IMG/VR virus record: IMGVR_UViG_3300021964_000465
Coordinates: 1-25,545 of that record
Direction: 5' to 3' (one strand)
DNA from: a virus
DNA length: 25,545 nt
Part shown: positions 1-8,407 of the stretch, one piece after another
How positions within the stretch are numbered: the first letter of the stretch is position 1
Layout: each line of letters opens with the position of its first letter
Position numbers and translations under genes: made by a program
Notes under the pieces: model-generated
The model's input: the letters and a program-made list of their open reading frames with translations, nothing else
Databases searched by the model: none
What the model was told of the DNA's origin: nothing

Positions 1-1
1 G

Positions 2-1858
2 GTTAGTAATTATGGCTTGAATGTTGCAAGTTCTGATATAGACGACACAAGTTTTGGGGCGGCTATAAATGTATGTGATGAAAGTGTAACGCTGGCGGTT
101 GGCGGCACGCAGTCGAGATATACTTGCAACGGCAGTTTTTCGCTAGGACAACAGCCAAAAGATATTATCGATGGTTTGTTGCGTTCAATGGGCGGGATCT
201 TGTGGTACGCACAAGGTAAATGGCGCGTTAAGGCGGCAGAATATACAACGCCAGCAATATCATTTGATGAAGATGATTTGCGTAGCGGTTTAGCTATACA
301 AACGCGGCATAGTCGGCGGGATAATTTTAATATCGTGCGTGGTAAGTTTAGAGGCGCGGAAAGTAATTATCAGGTCAGCGACTTTCCAGAAATCAAATCA
401 TCAACGTTTATAACTGTAGATGGCGGCGAAGAAAGCGCGGTTGATTTAGATTTAACCTTTACTGATACGGCGTCAATGGCGCAACGGATCGCAAAGATAG
501 CTTTATATCGTAATCGCGAACAGCTGACTTTATCAGGTTCTTTTGGGCTAAAAGCATTGCAAGTTCAAGTCGGTGATATTGTATCGCTGACTAATACGCG
601 CATGGGGTTTTCTAGCAAACCTTTTGAAGTTTCAGAATGGTCTTTTAAGCCAACAGATAACGGCGATTTAGTTGTAGATATGACATTGCGTGAAATATCA
701 AGCGCGGTTTTTGATTGGAATGCAGAAGAAACAGCATTTGAACAGAATAATACAGTTTTACCAGACCCCTTTGATGTTCCAGCCGTCGGCATATCATTAT
801 CGCCAACAACACGAATTATTAATGAAGATTTAACGAACGTGGTTACTGTTGATGTTACCAGCGATTCGCCAGAACGCGTTGACCTTGTTGAAATCCAATA
901 TAAAAAAACAACAGACACGAATTATATTTCCAGCGGTTTTGGTGAATTAGGCGTTTTTGAGATTATAGATTTAGAAGATGCAAATTATGATATCCGCGCA
1001 AGGGCTATAAATACATTTGGTTTAAAAGGCGATTTCACAACCAGATTAGATTTCGCGGTTCAAGGTTTAGCCGACCCGCCAGCCAATGTTGCCAATTTCA
1101 GATTCGATGTAAATTCTGGTGGAATTGTTTTAGAATGGGACGCAGTGCCAGATTTGGATTTATCTTTCTATCGTTTGAGATACGCACAACAGGAATCAGG
1201 CGCGACGTTTGCAAACGCTACAACAGCAATAGATAAAGTTGCAAGACCAGCTAACAGCGTCACAGTGCCAGCGCGTTCAGGCACTTATCTAATCAAGGCG
1301 TATGATAAATCAGGCAACCAAAGTGTAGCCGCTTCTACTGTTGTCATTCGCGCAGAAGATTTAGCGGTTTTTACTAATAATTTAACGCAAGCTGAAGCCA
1401 CGACTTTTTCTGGGACTAAAACAGGTTGTTCGGTGGTTTCTAACCAGCTTAGAATTACTGACCCATCGTCTGCCCCATCGACAGCAACCTATGAATTTAG
1501 TAATTACATAGACACTGGCGCGGTTAGGCTTGTTAGAGCTACTATGAATATTGAGGTAGTGCGAATAAATGATGCGGCAACAGTTACTTTTGATACGCTA
1601 ACAGGCAACTTTGATTCGCTGGCTGGTAATTTTGACGACTTATCTGGCGGCAGTAGTTTTGCAGATACGGACGTTTTAATGTATATTGCAACCACGGATG
1701 ATGACCCCAGCGGAACGCCAACATGGTCAGATTTCAAAAGATTTAAAGCTGGTGACTTCAGTGGACGCGCATTCAAATTTAAGATAGAATTAAACAGCGA
1801 TTCCGATGATGTCACACCAGCCGTTGACACGCTAACAGCTAAAGTGAGTTATAACTAA
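2..1858 (+). CDS. Tail hub / host-specificity protein (gpJ-like), 5' truncated
   Basis: The frame is open to the left window edge, so this is the C-terminal part of a larger protein; the TTG at 17 is probably internal. The first ~230 visible residues look like a phage tail hub: a DIIDGLLRSMGGILWYAQGKW stretch and a later VGDIVSLTN segment are typical of the gpJ/Phage-tail_3 type. They are followed by Ig/fibronectin-III-like beta modules (around residues 355-440, with the LEWDAVPDLDLSFYRLRYA pattern) and a C-terminal beta-rich part. In lambda-like phages this protein forms the tail tip and contacts the receptor. It ends in a TAATG overlap with the next tail gene. The fold assignment is from family resemblance; the truncation is seen directly. 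Confidence 0.8.
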   Translation, partial: VSNYGLNVASSDIDDTSFGAAINVCDESVTLAVGGTQSRYTCNGSFSLGQQPKDIIDGLLRSMGGILWYAQGKWRVKAAEYTTPAISFDEDDLRSGLAIQTRHSRRDNFNIVRGKFRGAESNYQVSDFPEIKSSTFITVDGGEESAVDLDLTFTDTASMAQRIAKIALYRNREQLTLSGSFGLKALQVQVGDIVSLTNTRMGFSSKPFEVSEWSFKPTDNGDLVVDMTLREISSAVFDWNAEETAFEQNNTVLPDPFDVPAVGISLSPTTRIINEDLTNVVTVDVTSDSPERVDLVEIQYKKTTDTNYISSGFGELGVFEIIDLEDANYDIRARAINTFGLKGDFTTRLDFAVQGLADPPANVANFRFDVNSGGIVLEWDAVPDLDLSFYRLRYAQQESGATFANATTAIDKVARPANSVTVPARSGTYLIKAYDKSGNQSVAASTVVIRAEDLAVFTNNLTQAEATTFSGTKTGCSVVSNQLRITDPSSAPSTATYEFSNYIDTGAVRLVRATMNIEVVRINDAATVTFDTLTGNFDSLAGNFDDLSGGSSFADTDVLMYIATTDDDPSGTPTWSDFKRFKAGDFSGRAFKFKIELNSDSDDVTPAVDTLTAKVSYN

Positions 1859-2757
1859 TGGCGACCCATGATTATGTAATTGATGACCAGACGACCCCGC
1901 AATTTCGGTCAGATTTGAATAATGCTTTATCAGCTATTGTATCGAACAATAGTAGCGCAACCGAACCAGCGGACACATTTGCGAATATGTGGTGGGTTGA
2001 TACAGCTAATAATTATTTAAAGATACGCGATGAAAACGATGCGGCGTGGATTATTGTTGCTGAAATGGATGTGACCAATAGCAGAATCAAACATATTACA
2101 AATAGCATTACTGCGGCAACAGCGGCTGGCATAGACATATTTAATTCATCTGGAACTAAAATAATTGATTTGCAAGTGGCATCGCAAGCAACCGCCGAGG
2201 CTGGAACAAATAACACAGAACTAATGACACCGCTTAGAACAAAACAAGCGATAGCAACTAACCCATCATATCCATCCGACATTATAAGATTAGACCCAGC
2301 CGATACCAGTTATACTTTACCAGCGGGGACATCTGCTATTTTGATAAAAGCGTCAGGCGGTGGTGGTGGTGGTGCTAGGCGCGTTTATTCTGGAAATGCC
2401 GCTTATACTGGTTCTGATGGCGTAGATACCACAGTCACTTGCACTGCATTATCAATAGCTATAACTGCAAAACATGGTCGAAGGGGCATCAATTCAGGAA
2501 ACGGATTGCAACCAATAAACACAACTGATGTTGGCGGTGATTTCGTGCATCGTGGCGGTGGTGCAATAGGCGGGTTTTCTGATAATGATAACTGGGATGT
2601 TGCCGCTTTTGATGGCAAGCCAGCAAACCTTGTTGTCAAATATGTAACTGGTGATTTAGGAGGTGAGGTTTTGACCTTATCAATAGGTGCTGGCGGTGCT
2701 GGTGGTTCATCTGCCGAAGATGGTCAAGATGGTTATGTAGAATTGTGGATGTGGTAA
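1858..2757 (+). CDS. Tail fibre-like protein with glycine-rich C-terminus
   Basis: This 299-residue protein starts on the ATG of a TAATG overlap with the tail hub gene. The N-terminal ~65 residues (HDYVIDDQTTPQFRSDLNNAL, then a WWVDTANNYLKIRDENDAAW segment) match a module I recognise from tail fibres of marine phages, usually an attachment or trimerising part. The C-terminal half holds a GGGGGG run near residue 166 and further Gly-rich stretches (GGGAIGG, GAGGAGG), ending in YVELWMW, as in glycine-rich fibre tips. The role in adsorption is inferred from position and composition; the receptor cannot be read from sequence. Confidence 0.7.
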   Translation: MATHDYVIDDQTTPQFRSDLNNALSAIVSNNSSATEPADTFANMWWVDTANNYLKIRDENDAAWIIVAEMDVTNSRIKHITNSITAATAAGIDIFNSSGTKIIDLQVASQATAEAGTNNTELMTPLRTKQAIATNPSYPSDIIRLDPADTSYTLPAGTSAILIKASGGGGGGARRVYSGNAAYTGSDGVDTTVTCTALSIAITAKHGRRGINSGNGLQPINTTDVGGDFVHRGGGAIGGFSDNDNWDVAAFDGKPANLVVKYVTGDLGGEVLTLSIGAGGAGGSSAEDGQDGYVELWMW

Positions 2758-2758
2758 G

Positions 2759-3160
2759 ATGGCAGAAAGAAAGATATCAGAATTAACAGCTATAACGGCT
2801 GGTGAACTTGCAGATGATGATAATTTGTTGCTGGTTGATACTTCAGCGGCAGAAACAAAGAAACTAGCAAAAGGCGAATTAATTTCGTCTATTCAAGCAG
2901 AAGTAACATTTTCTTTAGATTCAATAGATCCATCTGGAATATTTACATCGACAGGAATTTTAGATGATGATGGGAATGTTGTAACAGCTACATTCCCAGA
3001 CGATGATGAGACTATCGCAACAACAGCCGCTTTAGATGATAGATATGCCTCTATCGCATCTGTTCCAACTGCAACGTCGGAATTAACAAACGATAGTGAT
3101 TTTATAACAACGTCTGGCGCAACATCAAAAGCCATAGCGTTTTCTTTTGTTTTTGGATAG
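2759..3160 (+). CDS. Small tail fibre-associated protein
   Basis: This 133-residue protein begins one base after the stop of the previous gene. The opening MAERKISELTAITAGELADD and the LLLVDTSAAETKKL segment form a short phage tail module seen at the start of many fibre proteins. The rest is acidic and Ser/Thr-rich (DDDGN, FPDDDETIATTAALDDRYAS), with a TSELTNDSDFITTS pattern typical of tail-fibre repeats. The protein is shorter than usual carriers of this module, so it may be a small structural adaptor between the hub and the large fibre. It has no enzymatic motif. Function is inferred only from family and location. Confidence 0.65.
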   Translation: MAERKISELTAITAGELADDDNLLLVDTSAAETKKLAKGELISSIQAEVTFSLDSIDPSGIFTSTGILDDDGNVVTATFPDDDETIATTAALDDRYASIASVPTATSELTNDSDFITTSGATSKAIAFSFVFG

Positions 3161-3171
3161 GAGTTTTTTAG

Positions 3172-3534
3172 ATGACCGCCCCGAATGTAGTTAATGTATC
3201 GACCATCACAGGTAAGTCTGTTGGCGCAGTTTTAACCACAACCACAACAACTGCTTTGCTAACAAATGCCGCGTCCAGCGGAAAAGTATTCAAAGTCAAT
3301 ACTGTTATAATATCTAATGTTGATGGCGCGGTAGATGCTGATGCCACGCTAGACTATTTTGACGGCACAAATGGTTATCGAATTATCAAGTCGGTTACAG
3401 TCCCCACAAACGCATCTGTTATTGTTTTAGATAAAAACACCAGCATCTATTTAGAAGAAGGCGACAGTCTGCGAGGCGGCGCGCTAACAGCAAGTGATTT
3501 AGAAATTGTTATTGCGTATGAAGAGATTAGCTAA
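3172..3534 (+). CDS. Predicted virion beta protein, unknown role
   Basis: This 120-residue protein starts at the ATG nine bases after a TAGGAG ribosome-binding site, which lies just past the stop of the previous gene. It is Thr/Val/Ala-rich with alternating hydrophobic strands (KVFKVNTVIISNVDG, TLDYFDGTNGYRII, SVIVLDKNTSIYLEEGDSL), consistent with a small beta sandwich. Similar proteins occur beside fibre genes in marine phages and are usually called structural. It ends in a TAATG overlap with the large fibre gene, so the two are probably co-translated. There is no signal peptide or membrane segment. The exact role is unknown. Confidence 0.6.
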   Translation: MTAPNVVNVSTITGKSVGAVLTTTTTTALLTNAASSGKVFKVNTVIISNVDGAVDADATLDYFDGTNGYRIIKSVTVPTNASVIVLDKNTSIYLEEGDSLRGGALTASDLEIVIAYEEIS

Positions 3535-6062
3535 TGGCATTGATTTCTGCAACACCACGCGCAGTGTCTAAAACATCTGCAAAAGGATTGTTTCGTTTAA
3601 ACGATATAGCGGAACATCAAGCGGCTGGTAATTTTCCATCGGATAAAATCCTAGATCTTAATTTCGTTAATAATGCGACTATTGGTTCTAATGCCGCCCC
3701 TGATGATGCGATTGATTTTAGTCGTGCATCTCAGGCTACCTTTACTGACAGCGATGGGCTTGTTAAGTACGCACCGCATAATCTCATACTACAGTCAGAA
3801 GATTTTAGTACGAGTTGGACGGCTACAAATTTAACCTTAACATCCAATAATGCTACAGCACCAGATGGAACGACAACTGCTGAAACACTAAAAGAAACTA
3901 CAACTAATAACCAACATTCTATAGCGCAAACTTTTAGTTTTTTATCTAGCACGGAATATGCTTTATCTATTTATGTAAAACCAGACGGCACTGATGAGGT
4001 TTTGTTTCAGATTGATAGTCTTGTAAAGACAAGCGGTGTTGTTAATAGATATAGAGCTTATTTTGACCTAGCAAACGGTGTTGCCCTAAGTGCAAATTCT
4101 GACACCCCCAATTTCATACAAGACGTTGGTAATGGTTGGTTTAGAATTGGCTTGTATGTTGATGACGCACATGGCGCTGGTAGTTTCAATTATAAATTAT
4201 ATTTATCTGACGGAAATCAAAATGTTACCTATGCTGGTAATGCGTCTAATGGTGTCTACGTATGGGGCGCACAGTTAAGCCAACACAAGTTTGTACCTGT
4301 TGGCAATCCCTACATTAAAACCACTACTGCGGCTGTTTATGGTGCAAGGCTCGACCATGAGGCTGGGTATTTCCTGAGTGCTGACCAAGCGCAGAATTTG
4401 GTTGAATATAGTGAGGACATATCTAGTGGATATTCTTTTATAAGCAGAGCAACAATAACATCAAATGACACAACTGCCCCTGATGGCACAACTACAGCCG
4501 ACAAATTTGTAGACAACACAGAAGATGATGAACATTATTTTAGGTATGTTTTTGAAAGTTTACCTAGTACAGATTACGTTGTTAGCTTTCATATAAAAGC
4601 TGATGAAATAAGCAGAGTTCATGTGGTTTTTGCTGGATCTTTAGGTTGGTCTAATAGCATTACAAGGCAAGTTAATTTAGATGATGAGACGTTAGATTCA
4701 ATTAGCGGTTCTGAAACTCATCTTAATTTTTCTAATTTAGAAGATGTTGGTAGCGGTTGGTTTAGAGCTTCATTTGGTTTAGAATCTAGTTCATCTGGGG
4801 GTGACACATCTTTTGACATAAGGCTTGCTAAAGAAGGCGAGGACGGGTTGGGTCAAACTTATGCTGGTAATGGCACAGATGGATTGCATATCTGGGGCAT
4901 ACAAGTTGAAGTAAATAGTACATCCGTTGGCACTTACGTCAAAACAGAAGGACTGCCATACTACGGTGGCGGTGCTACACAGAATGGTTTGCTGATTGAA
5001 GAGCAAAGGGTGAATATAAAAGATTATTCTGAAGATGGGGCGAATGGCTTAACAGAAAGAACCGACGGCAATTTGAGTTCAGTTTCTATTATCACGCCTG
5101 ATGGCAAAACAGGCGGCACTAAGTTTTTTATAAGCACTGGCGGCGATACTGGAAATTCTTCTACTGGTGCTTTTGTTTTTTCATCTTCTAGTTTAAATGC
5201 TGATAATACAACATTCACGCAATCGTTGTTTGTTAAAAATGCTGGGACTAATATTTTTAGATTACGCAGTAACGTAACTGGAACAGTTAGAGATTTTGAT
5301 TTAGGTGTATCAAAAGCATCACCAGCTGGTGACATAGAAGATACGACCATGACTGATTTTGGCAATGGTTGGTATCGCTTGAGCTGGACATTCACAACAG
5401 GTACTACTGCGCCATCGAATAGATTTGATCATTTTTCTTTAAAAACAGATACAGCAAATAGTTCTGATGGTGTGTACGTCTGGGGCGCACAGATGGAAGA
5501 AGGCGCATTCCCTACAAGCTACATACCAACTAGCGGCTCAACCGTAACACGTTCTGCTGACTTGGCTACTATGTCAACTGGCAGTCTGCCGTTCACTGGC
5601 TATAATCAATCTGAAGGGACTGTTGAGACAAAGTTTGAATTAGTTGGGGCTTCAATAGGATTTAGGAGAGTTTATCAATTTTCAAATAGTGATCAATCTG
5701 AAAGATGGGGCGTTAATGAATCAAACTCTTCAAACGCTATTTATGAATCGATGACAGATTCAGTAGCTGGTCAAACTCTTACTTTTAACGCTGTTGCGGC
5801 GGGATCAGGAGATATAAACACTCATTTATTTGCTTATAAACTCGATGACGTGGCGGTTAGGAGAGCTAGGGATGTTTCAGGAACTGTTGCACTAACAGGC
5901 TATGAAGATAGTGCCGTCACAGTGCCAGATACTATTGATAGACTTGGGATTGGTTGTCGCCCCGACGTTCAAACAAATATATCAAATATAATTTTTAAAT
6001 ACTTTAGATATTATCCACGCAGATTATCAAACGATACATTGTTTGCAATAAGAAGGGGTTAA
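3534..6062 (+). CDS. Large tail fibre / receptor-binding protein with three tandem modules
   Basis: This is an 842-residue protein. After an N-terminal attachment-like region (DFSRASQATFTDSDGLVKYA at about 61-80) come three copies of a ~170-residue beta module starting near residues 83, 287 and 492. Each carries an SED motif, an (A)PDG(T/K) motif, an NGWFR/SGWFR/NGWYR motif, and an YAGN..(D/N)G(V/L)(Y/H)(V/I)WG or DGVYVWGAQ ending. Such modules resemble carbohydrate-binding beta sandwiches in phage fibres. A GLLIEEQR segment precedes copy 3, and a LamG-like C-terminal domain follows from about 690. It probably binds surface glycans of the host. It ends two bases before the next ATG. Confidence 0.75.
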   Translation: MALISATPRAVSKTSAKGLFRLNDIAEHQAAGNFPSDKILDLNFVNNATIGSNAAPDDAIDFSRASQATFTDSDGLVKYAPHNLILQSEDFSTSWTATNLTLTSNNATAPDGTTTAETLKETTTNNQHSIAQTFSFLSSTEYALSIYVKPDGTDEVLFQIDSLVKTSGVVNRYRAYFDLANGVALSANSDTPNFIQDVGNGWFRIGLYVDDAHGAGSFNYKLYLSDGNQNVTYAGNASNGVYVWGAQLSQHKFVPVGNPYIKTTTAAVYGARLDHEAGYFLSADQAQNLVEYSEDISSGYSFISRATITSNDTTAPDGTTTADKFVDNTEDDEHYFRYVFESLPSTDYVVSFHIKADEISRVHVVFAGSLGWSNSITRQVNLDDETLDSISGSETHLNFSNLEDVGSGWFRASFGLESSSSGGDTSFDIRLAKEGEDGLGQTYAGNGTDGLHIWGIQVEVNSTSVGTYVKTEGLPYYGGGATQNGLLIEEQRVNIKDYSEDGANGLTERTDGNLSSVSIITPDGKTGGTKFFISTGGDTGNSSTGAFVFSSSSLNADNTTFTQSLFVKNAGTNIFRLRSNVTGTVRDFDLGVSKASPAGDIEDTTMTDFGNGWYRLSWTFTTGTTAPSNRFDHFSLKTDTANSSDGVYVWGAQMEEGAFPTSYIPTSGSTVTRSADLATMSTGSLPFTGYNQSEGTVETKFELVGASIGFRRVYQFSNSDQSERWGVNESNSSNAIYESMTDSVAGQTLTFNAVAAGSGDINTHLFAYKLDDVAVRRARDVSGTVALTGYEDSAVTVPDTIDRLGIGCRPDVQTNISNIIFKYFRYYPRRLSNDTLFAIRRG

Positions 6063-6063
6063 A

Positions 6064-6465
6064 ATGACTGATGAATTATTAAATGGTTTTTCTGCGGATG
6101 TTCAATTTGATGTGGCTGAAGAATCTATTGATATATTAAACGACTATTTCGTAAAAGCGGATGATAGAGACGCATTGCTAACTGCCTTAACTGGCACATC
6201 TATTTTGCATACGGATGAAGATGGCAATCAGTTTATAAGCGGTAATAAAGCTATTGGAGTTGATGAAGTTGGCACTATCTACGCCCCTACTGGAAATATG
6301 CTTGTTGATGATGAGGGGAACGAATATCCAGAAATAACAGCGGTCGATGGCTATCATTTAAATTTGCGTAAAATGCGAGATGAGGCAGATAGCGTTGTTC
6401 AGGTTTTAGAAGATGCCAATTTAATAATAGATCCACCAGCAACACCATCAAGAAAGTTTGCATAA
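6064..6465 (+). CDS. Hypothetical protein downstream of the tail fibre
   Basis: This 133-residue acidic protein has a good ribosome-binding site (AAGGGG) ahead of its ATG. I see ordered helix and strand segments (NDYFVKADDRDALLTAL; NMLVDDEGNEYPEI) and a C-terminal helix (LNLRKMRDEADSVVQVLED), but no catalytic motif, signal peptide or membrane span. Its place directly after the fibre gene suggests a fibre-assembly or virion accessory role; this is inference from position only. Its stop overlaps the ATG of the next small membrane protein gene by one base. Confidence 0.55.
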   Translation: MTDELLNGFSADVQFDVAEESIDILNDYFVKADDRDALLTALTGTSILHTDEDGNQFISGNKAIGVDEVGTIYAPTGNMLVDDEGNEYPEITAVDGYHLNLRKMRDEADSVVQVLEDANLIIDPPATPSRKFA

Positions 6466-6635
6466 TGTCTGACGATTTACACGCCCATGAAGAATTATGC
6501 TTAGAACGCTATCGCGGCATTCGCTTGCAATTAGATAATCTAGAAAAGCGGATGTGGCGTTTAGAGGGGCTAATTATGATTTCGACAATTACAGTTATCG
6601 GCGCGACAGTCGCTGTTATAACAATGGTGGTTTGA
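6465..6635 (+). CDS. Small coiled-coil / single-TM protein, lysis-associated
   Basis: This is a 56-residue protein on the ATG of a TAATG overlap, ending in a TGATGG overlap with the next gene. Residues 1-35 are charged and helical (EELCLERYRGIRLQLDNLEK), suitable for a coiled coil; residues ~37-56 are a single hydrophobic segment (LIMISTITVIGATVAVITMV) running to the C-terminus. This layout resembles XhlA-type lysis accessory proteins and other small holin partners. With the endolysin and 3-TM holin downstream, a role in membrane disruption is plausible but not proven. Confidence 0.6.
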   Translation: MSDDLHAHEELCLERYRGIRLQLDNLEKRMWRLEGLIMISTITVIGATVAVITMVV

Positions 6636-7093
6636 TGGTTGTTGCTGAAGCATTAGCGGGAATAGCTTTAGTCAAAGCTGGCGTTGATGGCATTAAGTCA
6701 GCTATCGCAACCGCTAATGATATCGGCGATATAGCTCATCATATTGATAGCCTGTTTAAAGGCGAACAGGAAATCCAAAAAAAGCGGAATAAAGCGCAAA
6801 AAGATCCATTTAGCGTTAATTCAGTTGCAGAAGAAACGATCAACGCAAAGCTGGCGCAAGAACATATGTCAGAAATGAAAAATCTGGTTAATATGCGTTT
6901 TGGGGCGGGTGTCTGGGAAGGTATTATCGCGGAACGTGCGAAACGGATCGCAGAAGCAAAAGAAGCTGAAAAAAAAGCGAGGGCGGCAAAGCTAAAAGCG
7001 CGCAAAGAACTAATCCACAATGCAGAAATATTTGGCGCGGTTATGCTAGGGGCTGTTGTATTAGTTGTGATGGCGTTTATTCTGGTTTTATGA
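6635..7093 (+). CDS. Conserved phage protein with C-terminal TM segment
   Basis: I chose the ATG at 6635 (152 residues) because it overlaps the stop of the preceding gene in the TGATGG style used elsewhere here; an upstream in-frame start exists but would run deep into that gene. The N-terminus (MVVAEALAGIALVKAGVDGI) is moderately hydrophobic, the middle is a long charged helix (KRIAEAKEAEKKARAAKLKA), and residues ~130-152 form a C-terminal membrane span. Similar proteins occur beside lysis or tail genes in marine phages without known function. It may be an internal virion or lysis-regulating membrane protein. Its last four bases overlap the next gene (ATGA). Confidence 0.65.
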   Translation: MVVAEALAGIALVKAGVDGIKSAIATANDIGDIAHHIDSLFKGEQEIQKKRNKAQKDPFSVNSVAEETINAKLAQEHMSEMKNLVNMRFGAGVWEGIIAERAKRIAEAKEAEKKARAAKLKARKELIHNAEIFGAVMLGAVVLVVMAFILVL

Positions 7094-7509
7094 CCAGCGC
7101 AACGAAAACAGGGCTGATTGGGGAACATATAGCTTTATCAAGCATTTTATTGATAGACGGATTCAGCGCGGCGCATACGCCGATGGATAAAGTAGATATT
7201 ATAGCGTGGGATAATATAGGCAGTTTAAGGATACAAGTTAAAGCCAGTTCTTTTAGGCTTGCAAAAAATAATTCTAGCCATAAACAGTTCTGTTATAATG
7301 TGGGGGTCGGCGGCAAAAAAAGAATGCCAACAAAAGAAGATTTTGACATATTAGCGTTTGTTGCAATCGATGAAAGAAAGTGTTTTTTTAGGTCGGTTCA
7401 ATGTTTAAAAAAAATCAGCTATAGAATAGATCGAGGGTTTTTTTATACGCCCGATATTGAATTTGAATCATGGCAAAAGGCAGTTTCTATTTTTAGAGGT
7501 GAAATATGA
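7090..7509 (+). CDS. PD-(D/E)XK nuclease-like protein
   Basis: This 139-residue protein overlaps its upstream neighbour by ATGA. It has the core pattern of small PD-(D/E)XK nucleases: Glu12 in GLIGEHIAL, Asp36 in KVDIIAW, and a Q49-V50-K51 strand motif (RIQVKAS), where Gln replaces the usual Glu. The overall size fits the minimal fold. It is unusual to find it between a membrane protein and an endolysin gene rather than with replication genes. It may degrade or nick host or competitor DNA, or be a relic. Activity is not certain because of the Gln in the catalytic triad, although Q variants exist in the superfamily. Confidence 0.6.
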   Translation: MTSATKTGLIGEHIALSSILLIDGFSAAHTPMDKVDIIAWDNIGSLRIQVKASSFRLAKNNSSHKQFCYNVGVGGKKRMPTKEDFDILAFVAIDERKCFFRSVQCLKKISYRIDRGFFYTPDIEFESWQKAVSIFRGEI

Positions 7510-7898
7510 TTGATTGGCTAAAATACGGATATTTTCAAGAATACGAGTTCAAATGTTCGCACACTGGCAAGGCTGATGTGAAGATTGAATTGTTGGATAA
7601 GTTATCAGAAGTCCGCACGATGTTAAATAAGCCGATGGTCATCACCAGCGGGTTTAGGGATATTACGCATCCGATTGAGGCGGCGAAAATTGAAGCTGGC
7701 AGACCGCGTGGCGTTCACACTATGGGGATAGCGGTTGATGTGGCTTGCAATGGACAGCTTTGTTATGAGATGATTAGGTATGCAACAATGGTTGGATTTA
7801 CTGGCATCGGGGTTAGTCAAAGCGGCAGTTCCAGATTTCTACATTTAGACTTACTGGAAGGGGCAAACACGCCCCGCCCGAACATATGGTCTTACTAA
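7506..7898 (+). CDS. M15-family peptidase endolysin
   Basis: This 130-residue protein has the zinc peptidase M15A signature: SGFR at 48-51, His71 in GVHTMGIAVD, Asp78, and His113 in FLHLDL. These match the His/Asp/His zinc ligands of D-Ala-D-Ala carboxypeptidase-like phage lysins, which cut peptide bonds in peptidoglycan. The length is normal for a single-domain lysin. There is no signal peptide, so export through the holin is expected. It overlaps the preceding gene (ATGA) and the following small membrane gene (TAATG), which places it in a compact lysis operon. Confidence 0.88.
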   Translation: MIDWLKYGYFQEYEFKCSHTGKADVKIELLDKLSEVRTMLNKPMVITSGFRDITHPIEAAKIEAGRPRGVHTMGIAVDVACNGQLCYEMIRYATMVGFTGIGVSQSGSSRFLHLDLLEGANTPRPNIWSY

Positions 7899-8017
7899 TG
7901 CCTGAATGGTGGGAAGCATTGCTAGTGGGGCTTATAGGGCTAAACACTGCGGTTAATTTATATAGATGGCGCGCTGATGTGGTGCGCCGAAAAAAGCAAT
8001 GTAGGTGCGGAAAATGA
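7898..8017 (+). CDS. 39-residue membrane peptide in the lysis operon
   Basis: This short gene sits exactly between the endolysin and the holin, with TAATG and ATGA overlaps on its two sides, which argues that it is real. The sequence starts MPEWWEALLVGLIGLNTAVN, giving one short hydrophobic helix at about 4-22, followed by a basic tail with two cysteines (RRKKQCRCGK). It could be a small holin/antiholin partner or a reduced spanin component. No family is recognised. Confidence 0.6.
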   Translation: MPEWWEALLVGLIGLNTAVNLYRWRADVVRRKKQCRCGK

Positions 8018-8400
8018 TTGCAAATTTATTGCCAATATTACAGCCAGCTTTAGGCAAAGTTTTGGATATGATCCCAGACCCCGAAGCTAAAGAAAAAGCC
8101 AGAAAACAGATTGAATTGGAAGTGCAAAACGCAGAAGGTAACTTCAGGGATTTTGTTGTGGCTTATGAGGGTCGCGGCGAAGATGTACATCCGATTATTC
8201 AGATACTTCGCGGATCTGTCAGACCAGTTCTAACTTATGCATTAGCTGGCGCGTTTATTTATGGATTTCTAACGCGCAACATTGATAAGGACGCGATGGA
8301 AATGTTGTGGCAGTTAAACCTGTTATCGCTGGGTTTTTGGTATGGTGAGCGCGCCTTAAAGAATTTGGGTCTGGACATGGGCAAAAAGAAAACAGACTAA
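8014..8400 (+). CDS. Holin, GTA-type 3-TM family
   Basis: I start at the ATG at 8014 (128 residues), which overlaps the previous stop as ATGA; a GTG three codons earlier is possible. The PDPEAKEKARKQIELEV segment (21-37) followed by an RPVLTYAL membrane segment (70-85) and a second hydrophobic stretch around 97-112 match the holin family found in gene-transfer agents and alphaproteobacterial phages (Holin_3TMs). It would permeabilise the inner membrane to release the M15 endolysin. The gene ends convergent with, and overlapping, the minus-strand operon. Confidence 0.8.
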   Translation: MIANLLPILQPALGKVLDMIPDPEAKEKARKQIELEVQNAEGNFRDFVVAYEGRGEDVHPIIQILRGSVRPVLTYALAGAFIYGFLTRNIDKDAMEMLWQLNLLSLGFWYGERALKNLGLDMGKKKTD

Positions 8401-8407
8401 TCGTCTG
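8383..8407 (-). terminator. Weak intrinsic terminator of the minus-strand operon
   Basis: A 5-bp inverted repeat CAGAC/GTCTG (8393-8407) with loop TAATC is followed, on the minus strand, by a TTTTCTTTTT tract (8392 down to 8383). The loop holds both stop codons: TAA of the holin and part of the TAG of the opposing gene. The T tract is only on the minus-strand side. The stem is short, so efficiency is uncertain. Confidence 0.45.

Noticed and set aside
565-918. Long minus-strand open frames inside the tail hub, fibre and capsid genes
   Set aside because: They mirror strongly supported genes on the plus strand, have no ribosome-binding sites and show low-complexity Ser/Val composition typical of antisense shadows.
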